Shown here piece by piece: positions 36,855 through 45,165 of a stretch of 64,000 nt of DNA (the stretch's first letter is position 1; every line of letters starts with the position of its first letter). This DNA comes from Chlorogloeopsis fritschii PCC 6912 (GTDB lineage: Bacteria; Cyanobacteriota; Cyanobacteriia; Cyanobacteriales; Nostocaceae). Below the pieces are notes generated by a model. It was given only the letters and a program-made list of their open reading frames with translations. It did no database searches and was not told the DNA's origin. The position numbers and the translations under genes are program-made. The stretch is taken from assembly GCF_000317285.1 (NCBI RefSeq), contig NZ_AJLN01000100.1, positions 248,001-312,000 of the forward strand, in the 5' to 3' direction.

Positions 36855-37703
36855 ATGCCAGCATATACTGACAAGCAAAAACCGTTACAAAAACAACTAG
36901 GATGGTGTTTGGATCGGCGAGATCCGCAATTTATCCAATCTCTAATGCCGATTTGGGAATGGCTTTACTACCACTATTTTCATGTCCAAACTAGTGGTTG
37001 GGAGCATATCCCATCTCACAAAAAAGTTTTATTCGTCGGTTCCCATAATGGTGGACTCGCTGCTCCTGATATGTTTATGATGATGTACGACTGGTTTCAA
37101 CGCTATGGTGTGCAACGACCAGTCTATGGTTTGATGCATCCGACAATGTGGAAAGTAGTTCCTCCAGTAGCGGAAGCGGCTGCTAAGGTAGGAGCCGTTG
37201 TAGCACATCCAAAAATGGCGATCGCTGCCTTGCGTTCTGGAGCTAGCGTACTTGTCTATCCAGGTGGGGCGCAAGATGTTTTCCGTCCGCATTCTCTGCG
37301 CAACAAAATTTACTTTGCCAATCGTCACGGATTTATTAAGCTAGCACTACGAGAAGAAGTGCCAATAGTACCTGTAGTTTCCACTGGCGCTCACGATACG
37401 TTGATTGTGCTTGCTGAGTGCTATAAAATTGTGCAGCAACTCCATAACTGGGGAATGCCCTGGCTATTTGGAATCGATCCAGAAGTTTTCCCTATTTATT
37501 TGGGATTACCTTGGGGATTAGCATTAGGCCCTTTGCCCAATATTCCTTTACCAAAACCTATCCATACGCGAGTTTGCCCGCCGATTGTATTTGAACGCTA
37601 CGGTCGTCAAGCCGCGTGCGATCGCGAATATGTTCATGCCTGCTATGAGCTTGTCCGCAGTAAAATGCAGCAAGAGTTGGATAATTTGGTTAAGATGAGC
37701 TAA
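36855..37703 (+). CDS. Acyltransferase, lysophospholipid/DGAT-like family
   Basis: 282 residues of the glycerolipid acyltransferase superfamily. FVGSHNGGLAAPDMF carries the catalytic His and Asp with a wider spacing than the PlsC HX4D motif, as in DAGAT-related proteins; LVYPGGAQDVFRP corresponds to the glycerol-phosphate-binding FPEG-type motif, and ALREEVPIVPVVSTGAHD follows as expected. Hydrophobic stretches near WLYYHYFHV and the C-terminal half fit membrane association. It may make a neutral lipid or plastoquinone ester, as reported for Slr2103-type proteins, but orthology is not certain. ATG 36855 follows GAAGG. Confidence 0.8.
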   Translation: MPAYTDKQKPLQKQLGWCLDRRDPQFIQSLMPIWEWLYYHYFHVQTSGWEHIPSHKKVLFVGSHNGGLAAPDMFMMMYDWFQRYGVQRPVYGLMHPTMWKVVPPVAEAAAKVGAVVAHPKMAIAALRSGASVLVYPGGAQDVFRPHSLRNKIYFANRHGFIKLALREEVPIVPVVSTGAHDTLIVLAECYKIVQQLHNWGMPWLFGIDPEVFPIYLGLPWGLALGPLPNIPLPKPIHTRVCPPIVFERYGRQAACDREYVHACYELVRSKMQQELDNLVKMS

Positions 37704-37989
37704 ACCAAAGCAAAAACGCAAAGATGCTTTGAAAAATATCACATCTTTGCGCTTTGCCTAAAACTAATCTCAATCGAGCGTGCAAGGAAGATTTTTGGTT
37801 AAACTTTCTGATTTAAAAAGGCATAAAATTGCCCATCTTGAAAGAAATATATCCTGAATCTGCCCAGTTAGTCAAAGGATTAAAAATATTTGCCAAATTA
37901 GTTGTAAAAAATTATGCATATAAGTTATTGATATGTCTAAAATATAACTGGCACTCCCAAAGCGATCGCGCTCATGAGTGCCAATTATA

Positions 37990-38733
37990 TTACTCAACCC
38001 TTGAGGTGGAAACGCTCTCAGCAGATTGGGGTGTACTAGGTAGTTCCAAACAGTAGCCCGCACCATACACCGTTTTAATATAACGGGGATGACGGGGATC
38101 GGGTTCTAACTTAGTTCGCAAGTGGCGAATGTGAACTCGAATTGTCTCAATATCATCATCTGGATCGTAACCCCAGACTTCCCTAAGAATTTCACTCGGA
38201 GAAACGGTCTGACCGTGCCGCTGTAGTAGGCAGTGGAGTAGCTCAAATTCCAAGTGAGTTAGCTTTACTGTTTGACCAAACCATATAGCTTCAAACCTTT
38301 CAGGAACGAGAGTTAATGGCCCGTAATTAAGAATTTCACTGTGCTTGGCTGCTTGAGGAATCCGATCAGTGCGTCGCAGCAGTGCCCTTACCCGTGCCAG
38401 CATCTCCTCAACTTCAAACGGCTTGGTGAGGTAGTCATCCGCGCCCGCATTAAAGCCTTCTACCTTATCCTGAGTTTGACTCAGAGCAGTTAACATCAAC
38501 ACAGGAATTTCAGCAGTCCGTTCATCACGTCGCAAGCGTTGACAAATGGTAAATCCGTCTACTCTAGGTAACATCAGATCGAGCATGATTAGATCTGGCT
38601 GTAGTTGGAGAGCCAGTGCTTGACCTTTAATACCATCTTCGGCTTGACTGACGTCGTAACCAGCCATTTCCAAATTGACGGCAACTAACTCTGAAATCGC
38701 TGGGTCATCGTCTATGACTAGAATCCTCGGCAT
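37990..38733 (-). CDS. rpaA: Response regulator RpaA
   Basis: OmpR-type regulator that conveys circadian (Kai-SasA/CikA) and light signals to transcription and influences phycobilisome energy transfer. 247 residues: receiver domain (about 1-120) with IDDD and phospho-Asp in [38 protein letters not shown], then a winged-helix DNA-binding domain ([28 protein letters not shown]...VYGAGYCL). The sequence is almost that of RpaA proteins I know, and not of the paralogue RpaB. ATG 38733. The sasA kinase is not adjacent, which is usual. Confidence 0.93.
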   Translation of the reverse strand: MPRILVIDDDPAISELVAVNLEMAGYDVSQAEDGIKGQALALQLQPDLIMLDLMLPRVDGFTICQRLRRDERTAEIPVLMLTALSQTQDKVEGFNAGADDYLTKPFEVEEMLARVRALLRRTDRIPQAAKHSEILNYGPLTLVPERFEAIWFGQTVKLTHLEFELLHCLLQRHGQTVSPSEILREVWGYDPDDDIETIRVHIRHLRTKLEPDPRHPRYIKTVYGAGYCLELPSTPQSAESVSTSRVE

Positions 38734-39521
38734 TATTAAAAGTTTATTACTACTTATTAAGGATAAATAAGAACCTTTGGGGGATACAAAGATTTCTTCA
38801 TTGATTATAAAAAATAATTGAAATTTAACATAAAACTTAAAATAAAATGTTGTAAAACAAGACCCAAGCTAAATTAAATCTTGAGCGTAATGTGTTATGT
38901 GCCATACAATTCATCTCGTTTTGTGCAAACCACCGTAACGATGATGAATTGTCAATATAGAAAAAACTACTAAAAATGCAACTAACACTTTACACACAGT
39001 ACACACAATCTTATTAAATTGAGTACTGTAATTGCATCTGCTTTTGGATTCTCGGCGATTGCTGCTATTTAGTCAAGCATCTACTTGCTACATATTTAGA
39101 GAAAGCGCTCGCACAAAATGTAAATTTATATAAATAAGTAATCTATAATACCTTTTAAGTAAGTATTTGCAATTACATAGCTTTTCTCGTCTTCCCAAAG
39201 TAGGAAAGCATCCACTAGGGCGATCGTCGAATTTAATGCGAGGAATTTTGTAGATGGGGTTGAAGATACGAAACCCAACATTTACAGTATGTTGGGTTTG
39301 CTTGCACTCAACGAGGAAACTTCCAAGGATGCAGTAGCTCCACGAGCCGAAAAAGCCAATGTGAGGAAATGATGGCTCAGGCAACACAGTAGCTCCCCTC
39401 ATACTGCCATGCGTTAGTTTGCTTTGCAGGCAACTAATGTGATACCGATGCCATCTTTCCTCGAACTTCTGGCGATCGCAAGCACTTTTACAAAATCGTA
39501 CTTGTCAGGTTTTACCGAACG
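38734..39521. other. Intergenic region, 788 bases
   Basis: Long AT-rich spacer upstream of rpaA, probably with its promoter and leader. It has an 11-base inverted repeat AAACCCAACAT/ATGTTGGGTTT at 39271-39299, a HIP1-like GGCGATCG near 39220 and no supported gene. Confidence 0.5.
39271..39299. repeat. Inverted repeat AAACCCAACAT
   Basis: Perfect 11-base arms with a 7-base loop. Could be a terminator or a dispersed element; it has no T tract. Confidence 0.55.
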
Positions 39522-40427
39522 TCAACTAATAGCAGCGTGCATTCTCAACTTTTTCATCAACTCTTGAGTTAACTGAGAGAAAGCTTTTGATCCTGCTGAT
39601 TGAGGAGCATTTAAAACAGCCGGTACAAAGCTATCAACTGCCTTAGCAACATTTACATCCACTGGAATTTGTGTTTGACAAATTTTTTCTTGATCAAAAT
39701 CTTGATGAACACGCTGCATGACTTGTTTGTAATATCTGCCAGTTAACAAATTGGCATTGGACATTGTAAAGACAATGCCTAGCATTTGTATATCAATTTT
39801 TGCCTCTTGCTCGTGGCTATCTTTTAATTGAGCAATGCGTCTTTCCAACAACTGGATACCTACTACAGAAAGAGGTTCTGGTTTAGCAGGAAGTATGTAA
39901 AAATTACTAGTTGCTAAAGCACTACGAGTCAGCAAATTATAGCCTGGGGCACAGTCTAGGATAATAAAATCATATTCTTGACGTACTGGTTCTATGATTT
40001 TAGCCAGCAAGACTCTTTCAAAACGATTCCAAATTGTTTCAAAGTCTTTTTCTGCCAGATTCACTGCTTGTCTGTGCAGCATTTCTGAAATCACAAATTC
40101 ATCGTATAAGTCAATATCTCCTGGTAACAAATCTAGTCCTTCGAGCTTACAAACCTGTGATTCAATAACTTCTGGAACTGTATGTTTAGGTTGAGGCTCC
40201 GGATTAATAATTTGATCTATTAGATACCTAAAAGTCTTTCGTTGTTTACGGCGTCTGGCAAAGTCTACAGGCGACATTAAACTGAGTGTTGCACTAATTT
40301 GAGTATCTAAATCGAGAACTAACACCCGCTTGCCATGCTCTTTCGCTAAACAAGTTGCCAAATTGACGCTGAGAGTCGTTTTGCCGACACCACCCTTCAT
40401 ATTTGCAGTTGCAATTACATATCCCAT
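39522..40427 (-). CDS. ParA-family ATPase
   Basis: 301 residues, the size of chromosomal or plasmid ParA/Soj proteins. The deviant Walker A is NMKGGVGKTTLSVNLA (residues about 10-25), followed by VLVLDLDTQISAT and the Walker B FIILDCAPGYNLL. There is no N-terminal DNA-binding extension. It should dimerise with ATP on DNA and move or position a cargo. The ATG at 40427 diverges, across 522 bases, from an operon that encodes a nuclease-ParA fusion and a ParB-like protein, so it may work with that operon or be its regulator. An alternative is an ordinary orphan ParA, which cyanobacteria have in numbers. Confidence 0.88.
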   Translation of the reverse strand: MGYVIATANMKGGVGKTTLSVNLATCLAKEHGKRVLVLDLDTQISATLSLMSPVDFARRRKQRKTFRYLIDQIINPEPQPKHTVPEVIESQVCKLEGLDLLPGDIDLYDEFVISEMLHRQAVNLAEKDFETIWNRFERVLLAKIIEPVRQEYDFIILDCAPGYNLLTRSALATSNFYILPAKPEPLSVVGIQLLERRIAQLKDSHEQEAKIDIQMLGIVFTMSNANLLTGRYYKQVMQRVHQDFDQEKICQTQIPVDVNVAKAVDSFVPAVLNAPQSAGSKAFSQLTQELMKKLRMHAAIS

Positions 40428-40949
40428 TGCTTAATTCCTCTGATGAAGCATTCCCATCTAGGTAGCTTACACGTCCTGTTATCCCGTAAAAATTTTTGCT
40501 AAATTTAACATTTCCGACACTCAACAATTTAGCGTCGGTGGTAGTGCCTTGGTTAAGCAGTCAGATTATACCAGTCAAGGGATGTTTTTGCTCTCACAAT
40601 AGCTCGTAATTTACAGTTTATACCCCTAGCCAGTAAATATTGAACATGACTGTACTTTAAGCAATATCTATAAGTTATTGAAAAAATATTTAGCCATTTA
40701 TCATTTTTTTACTTTTTTAAAAGTAATTTATACTACACAAAATCATTTTTGATGCAATAAAATATAATGTATTAAATAACACTTTAACTCAAGGCTTATC
40801 CTTACCCTTACTTAACTAAAACATAGAAGAATTTACTCTCTCTAGAATTTAATCAGAGATAGGAAGTCCAAGAAAAACATTAAATAACCGAGAAGCATTC
40901 AGTTATCAGTACTTACTAATGGTTCCTATTTTTTAGAGGTAGAACGAGA
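40428..40949. other. Divergent promoter region of the ParA / nuclease-ParA locus
   Basis: 522 bases, strongly AT-rich between 40680 and 40780. Contains CCGAC...GTCGG (40515-40537) and several A/T tracts. No clear iterons or parS-like array could be seen, but a centromere-like site for the ParB-like protein would be expected here. Confidence 0.4.
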
Positions 40950-41591
40950 TTGTCTTTTAATCCTGAACTTTGCCGTAACGAAAGCGAAGTTGAAAGTAAA
41001 CTAATCGTCCAATACTTGCTACCACAACTGGGTTATACTCCTGATACCTGGCATCAAGAGATTACATTTGGCAAGATTCGTTTAGATTTTTTAGCTTTTG
41101 CCGCGCAGGCTATTCCCTTTGTGTTGGATGCTAACTCACCTTTGAGTTTGGTAATGGAGGCAAAAAGTCCCAAGCAGAATTTAAATAATCATGTTCATCG
41201 ACTTAAGAATTATTTAATCAGCTTGAATGTAGAATATGGGTTGCTTACAAATGGCAAAGAAATTAGAATTTATCAAAAATCTCAAGATGATATTCAGCTA
41301 GTATTTCAATGTGCTGGCAAAGAATTAGACCACAGAATAGAAGAAATAAAAGCTTTAATTGGCAGGGATAGCTTAAAAGAGAAAAAATCCACAGACAATT
41401 CAGAGACTCAAACTACTGAGAAGAATAAACCAAATCCTCAAACAATTTCTGATCCTAGTTCTGAAACTAAGAGGCAACATTCAATGAAAGTAATTGCTGT
41501 TTATCATAATAAAGGCGGCGTTGGTAAAACAACAACTGTAGTAAACCTGGCAGCTGCTATTAGAAAAAAGGGAAAAAGTTTTAGTTGTTGA
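40950..41591 (+). CDS. Nuclease-ParA fusion, N-terminal part (frameshifted)
   Basis: 213 residues from TTG 40950, preceded by GAGG. Residues about 8-110 match the HSDR_N-type PD-(D/E)XK nuclease domain: ESEVESKLIVQYLLPQLGY, Asp46 in IRLDFLAF, Glu70-Ala-Lys72 in VMEAKSP, and GLLTNGKEIRIYQ. All three catalytic positions are intact. A polar linker (about 138-178) leads to a ParA-type ATPase beginning MKVIAVYHNKGGVGKTTT (Walker A at 188-195). The frame then stops at 41589. The next ATPase strand (VLVVDLDSQANTT) continues at once in the +1 frame, so a single extra A in the A5 run at 41573-41577 splits the gene. The reading depends on that base. Confidence 0.78.
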   Translation: MSFNPELCRNESEVESKLIVQYLLPQLGYTPDTWHQEITFGKIRLDFLAFAAQAIPFVLDANSPLSLVMEAKSPKQNLNNHVHRLKNYLISLNVEYGLLTNGKEIRIYQKSQDDIQLVFQCAGKELDHRIEEIKALIGRDSLKEKKSTDNSETQTTEKNKPNPQTISDPSSETKRQHSMKVIAVYHNKGGVGKTTTVVNLAAAIRKKGKSFSC

Positions 41592-42342
41592 TCTTGATAG
41601 TCAAGCTAATACTACATTTGCTACAGGTTTGGTAAAATTTGATGATGAGGACTTAGATGATATTAAAGATTCAAATATTCTTCAAATCTTACAATCGGAA
41701 GAACATTTTCCTATTTTAGAGGTAGCTAGAAAATCTAATTTTTCTAATCCGGAAATTGATGTAGTTCCATCACATATTGATTTAATGAAGAATGAGCAGG
41801 ATTTAAATAGACTTGACTATAGTAGATTAATACTAATTGAAAAATTAGAGCAAGTAAAAGATAAATATGATGTTGTACTTATTGATACACCTCCATCTTT
41901 AAATTTGTATGCAAGGATCGCCTTGATAGCTGCTGACTATCTTATCATTCCATCAGATTTGAAACCATTTGCTAATCAAGGATTAATAAATGTAAAAGAG
42001 TTTGTTAAAGCTGTTAATGGATTTAGAAAGCAAATCAAAAAACCATCTATTGAAATAATAGGAGTTCTTGCCTGTAAAATTTCAACAAATAATCAATTTG
42101 TGAAACATACCTTGCCCAAGCGAATAGAAAAAATTCCACAAAGATATGGACTAAACATAATGGATACAGTTATTTATGAAAGAGACGATCTAGCTAAGTG
42201 TTCAGAAAACTTTCAGATTCTCGGTAATATAGAAGTCGCTGATCCAATATCGATACTGGATTTTAAACCTAGTTCAACTTCAGCACAAGAATTTGAATTA
42301 CTAGCAAAAGAAGTGTTACAAAAAATAGGAATGACTACATGA
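41578..42342 (+). CDS. Nuclease-ParA fusion, C-terminal ATPase part
   Basis: Continuation of the previous feature; 255 residues open from 41578, the first ATG-like start being inside (TTG 41629), without a ribosome site. It supplies the rest of the ParA fold: VLVVDLDSQANTTF, Walker B DVVLIDTPPSLNLYAR, and the LKPFANQGL segment that lies near the ATPase active site in Soj/ParA. Restored, the whole protein would be about 463 residues. Its last codons overlap the ParB-like start by four bases (ATGA), so the operon is translationally coupled and the C-terminal part is probably still translated or was until recently. Confidence 0.78.
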   Translation, partial: VLVVDLDSQANTTFATGLVKFDDEDLDDIKDSNILQILQSEEHFPILEVARKSNFSNPEIDVVPSHIDLMKNEQDLNRLDYSRLILIEKLEQVKDKYDVVLIDTPPSLNLYARIALIAADYLIIPSDLKPFANQGLINVKEFVKAVNGFRKQIKKPSIEIIGVLACKISTNNQFVKHTLPKRIEKIPQRYGLNIMDTVIYERDDLAKCSENFQILGNIEVADPISILDFKPSSTSAQEFELLAKEVLQKIGMTT

Positions 42343-43085
42343 AACTCCCTACTTCACTTGTTGCTGTCAAGAAGATTACTTCCAATAAGCCTCGTTCAAG
42401 TTTTGATGATGATAAGTTAGAAGAAGCTGCAAAATTAATTTTAGAATCTGAAGGAGTGATTAACCCTATAGTGGTTCGCAGAACAAGCCTTCAGTCATAC
42501 GAGGTAGTAGATGGAGACTTTGAGTATTATGCTGCTGCTAGAGCTAGAGAAATAGATTCTCATAAAGGTGAGATGATAGGAGTATTTATCATTGAACCTG
42601 AAAATGAAGAAAATATTACAAAGCAAATCCAACTACTTAGAAAATCTCAGCCTGTTCTTCCTAGTAATGAATTTGTTATTCTAGATAGCAAAGAATCTAT
42701 TTCAATAAATATGGAGTCGCGATTTATAAATGCAGAAACTCGTATGACAAATCTAGAATCTCGTTTTGAAAATCGGACAAATGAACTACAAGTCAATTTT
42801 AGGTATGAAATTCAGAAAATTAATGATAGGTTGAATGAAATTGAAAGCAAAATGCCTAAACCTATTGAACTATTGGAGGCGCTTAATACTCTAAGTTTAG
42901 CTGCTCTGACTTCTAAACTAAAAAGTGTGAATATTAATAGCAAAACAAAAATAATTGAATCAATAGTCAGTGAACGTAAGAAAGGTAAATTTATATCTTT
43001 TAGCAATGTAGTTGAACGTGTTAAAGGTTTAGGCGATAAAACAATGCTTAAAATAATTGATAATTTTTCTGAAAGTAGTAAATAA
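42339..43085 (+). CDS. ParB-like protein with coiled coil and C-terminal HhH
   Basis: 248 residues. The N-terminal domain (about 5-85) has the ParB/Srx layout (VKKITSNKPRSSFDDDKLEEAAKLI...GVINPIVVRRT...YEVVDGDFEYYAAARAREI), where VVDGD..YYAA stands in the place of the GERR nucleotide-binding motif. A long heptad-like helix (about 125-175, ESRFINAETRMTNLESRFENR) should dimerise it, and residues about 215-243 (FSNVVERVKGLGDKTMLKII) resemble a ComEA-type helix-hairpin-helix for DNA. This is not a classical ParB with a central HTH. Overlap with the upstream ATPase gene by four bases indicates a ParA-ParB-like partnership. Confidence 0.78.
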   Translation: MKLPTSLVAVKKITSNKPRSSFDDDKLEEAAKLILESEGVINPIVVRRTSLQSYEVVDGDFEYYAAARAREIDSHKGEMIGVFIIEPENEENITKQIQLLRKSQPVLPSNEFVILDSKESISINMESRFINAETRMTNLESRFENRTNELQVNFRYEIQKINDRLNEIESKMPKPIELLEALNTLSLAALTSKLKSVNINSKTKIIESIVSERKKGKFISFSNVVERVKGLGDKTMLKIIDNFSESSK

Positions 43086-43185
43086 CTAATAAATAAACTA
43101 ACAAATAATGATATGAGCTAATAAAGTGTAATCTGTAGAAAATGTATCTCACCTGGGTTCTGCAGAACAATACTTGGAGGCTGAA

Positions 43186-43863
43186 ATGAATGCTCTGGAA
43201 TCAAAAATCATCGAAATTTTAAAACAAGGCACTCAATTAAGAGCAATAGAAATTGCTAACCGCCTTAAGGTAGAAAGGCGAGAAGTAAACCACTACCTCT
43301 ACTCTTCATTGAAGCATCTAGTTATCCAAGACAGCGATTACAGATGGTCATTAAAAACAACTAAAATCACTAATATTCCTCATCCCTCTACTCAAGCACC
43401 AACTCGTCAAACTGAATCATCACAATCTGTAAGGCAAGCTAACACCTATAGATTTACTAAACAAGAGATTCAACAAAATAGCCAACTTCAACAGCCAACG
43501 CCTCAAACTCAATCATCACAACCTATCAAGCATAATAATCCATATGAAGTTATCAAAAGAGAACTTGCCCAAGCCTCACCAGAGGAGAAAGTAAAAATTT
43601 TAAAGAATGCTTTTAGACAAGAGCTATTTAGCAAACTAGATGATGATGAGATAAACGCTCTCCAATCAATTTTGGAGCAGTCTAAAAGAGAAACTAGTAT
43701 AGCTCACTCTGCTTATCAGGAAGGAAAACTAAGTACTCGAAAAAATATTATCTTAGCAATAGTAGCTATATCCGTTTCTTTAGCTCTTGGTGCATTGTTT
43801 GCTATAAACCAATTGACACTAAAGCCAACGTACCAACCTACTCCTCTTCCTCAAAATCGCTAG
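43186..43863 (+). CDS. Z-alpha-like winged-helix protein with C-terminal membrane anchor
   Basis: 225 residues from ATG 43186, which follows GGAGG by five bases; a TTG at 43174 lies inside that ribosome site. Residues about 4-57 form a small winged helix (LESKIIEILKQGTQLRAIEIANRLKVERREVNHYLYSSLKHLVIQDSDYRWSL). N35, Y39 and W54 fall where Z-alpha domains have their Z-DNA-contacting Asn, Tyr and Trp, although the beta-hairpin is shorter. A Gln/Pro/Ser-rich linker (60-120), a helical segment (123-180) and one transmembrane helix near 186-207 follow. The soluble part would face the cytoplasm. The Z-alpha comparison is inference. It is 100 bases downstream of the ParB-like gene and probably in its operon. 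Confidence 0.7.
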   Translation: MNALESKIIEILKQGTQLRAIEIANRLKVERREVNHYLYSSLKHLVIQDSDYRWSLKTTKITNIPHPSTQAPTRQTESSQSVRQANTYRFTKQEIQQNSQLQQPTPQTQSSQPIKHNNPYEVIKRELAQASPEEKVKILKNAFRQELFSKLDDDEINALQSILEQSKRETSIAHSAYQEGKLSTRKNIILAIVAISVSLALGALFAINQLTLKPTYQPTPLPQNR

Positions 43864-43958
43864 TTATAGTTATCCTCTTTTTACCTTTGCACCCTCCTCA
43901 GTCTAAAAAGCATTGCTGATTTAGGGTAATGAATAATTTTGTTAGATACCAAAACCCT

Positions 43959-43988
43959 TGTAGAGACGCGAAATTTCGCGTCTCTACA
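43959..43988. repeat. Perfect 30-base palindrome
   Basis: TGTAGAGACGCGAAA directly followed by its reverse complement. The best copy of the dispersed family (also 35077 and 25798). It lies between the converging membrane-anchored protein gene and the GT2 gene and could terminate either. Confidence 0.85.
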
Positions 43989-44051
43989 TCTAGATTTATA
44001 CTGTGATTCAGCAACTCCGTCTAAAACGCTATATTTTTCGTTTACCCAATC

Positions 44052-44999
44052 CTACCTCTGCACCATCTTCGCTAACTCAAACGCCTTACCCCTTACCCCT
44101 GTTGGCAACAAAGATAACCCTAATCCAGTCCACGCTTTCATCGGAGCAAAAGACTTACCTGCCAAAATAAACTCCCTTCCTTTATGTGTTTCTCCCTTTT
44201 CCAGCAAGCGCAGCCCCAACAACAACCGCGTTTCTGCAAGCCGCTTTCGCCTGATACACTCCAATTTTTCAGACTCAAAGTTATAACTATCCAAATACCG
44301 CAACTTATCAGTTAAATAAGCAATTGCTCGATCCAGTCCTTTTTGTTCTGAATGTACGCGATATTCCATTAATAATTCTGGTAAATAATAACCATTTTTA
44401 CCCGCCAAAGCCAGTCGCACAAATAAATCATTATCTTCACAATTTTGCCAATTAGACCGCATAAATCCAACTTCTTCAAGACAGCGGCGACGAAATAAAG
44501 TTGCGCCTATTTGGAAACTTTGCTTAACAAATACAACTTCCACTAAGTTATTCACCACGCCTTTTGGTAAATTAACTCTATCCCAACGCTCTCGATTTTC
44601 TTGAGTTTTCGCATCATCTCGAACATTGTTAATATCTATGATCCAGTGATCGGTACTTACAAAATCAACTTTAGAGTCACGCTCTAGAACAACGGCAGTA
44701 CGCTCAAGAAAATTTGGGGTTAACCTGTCGTCGTCATCAAATTTAACAAAATATTCGCCTGTTGCCGCTTTAAAGCCAGAGCGCATATTATTACTTTTCC
44801 CAATATGTTGCGAATGACGAATATATCTAATACGTTTATCTGTATATTGCGAGATTAATTTAGGTGTACCATCCTGCGAACCATCATCACAAACAATGAT
44901 TTCAAAATCCTGATAAGACTGTTGCAATACACTTTGAATAGCTTCAGAAAGCAGTTTAATTCGATTAAAAGTAGGAATGCAAACACTAATTTTTGGCAT
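44052..44999 (-). CDS. Family 2 glycosyltransferase
   Basis: 315 residues. The GT-A fold start is complete: SVCIPTFNRIKLLSEAIQSVLQQSYQDFEIIVCDDGSQDGT, then YFVKFDDDDRLTP with the DxD-type metal site, and GFMRSNWQNCEDNDLFVRLAL with the ED catalytic region. It transfers a sugar from a nucleotide donor to a surface polysaccharide or protein glycan; no transmembrane helix is evident. ATG 44999. It diverges from another glycosyltransferase gene at 45166, suggesting a shared surface-glycan role. Confidence 0.88.
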   Translation of the reverse strand: MPKISVCIPTFNRIKLLSEAIQSVLQQSYQDFEIIVCDDGSQDGTPKLISQYTDKRIRYIRHSQHIGKSNNMRSGFKAATGEYFVKFDDDDRLTPNFLERTAVVLERDSKVDFVSTDHWIIDINNVRDDAKTQENRERWDRVNLPKGVVNNLVEVVFVKQSFQIGATLFRRRCLEEVGFMRSNWQNCEDNDLFVRLALAGKNGYYLPELLMEYRVHSEQKGLDRAIAYLTDKLRYLDSYNFESEKLECIRRKRLAETRLLLGLRLLEKGETHKGREFILAGKSFAPMKAWTGLGLSLLPTGVRGKAFELAKMVQR

Positions 45000-45165
45000 A
45001 TCAATACTTTAAAAAAATTGGTGGAAATATTAAAAAATACATTGAATATGCGATTATAAATATTTCAATTCTTACTAGATAGACGGTTGCTGGCATATAC
45101 TGTAGCAAAAGTCATTCTATATACATTGCTGTACTTATTAAGATTATTCCCAAATAATTGCGTTT

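Noticed and set aside
37829-38056. 75-codon open frame opposite the rpaA end
   Set aside because: Overlaps rpaA on the other strand and lacks a start signal.
39088-39402. 104-codon open frame in the rpaA upstream spacer
   Set aside because: Contains an inverted repeat and no family-like segment.
40428-40949. Plasmid origin or iteron array in the divergent spacer
   Set aside because: No repeated iterons of similar length were found; only AT-rich tracts and one short inverted repeat.
41561-41570. Programmed -1 frameshift at A_AAA_AAG in the nuclease-ParA gene
   Set aside because: The heptamer is in phase, but slipping by -1 gives the wrong frame; the continuation is in +1.
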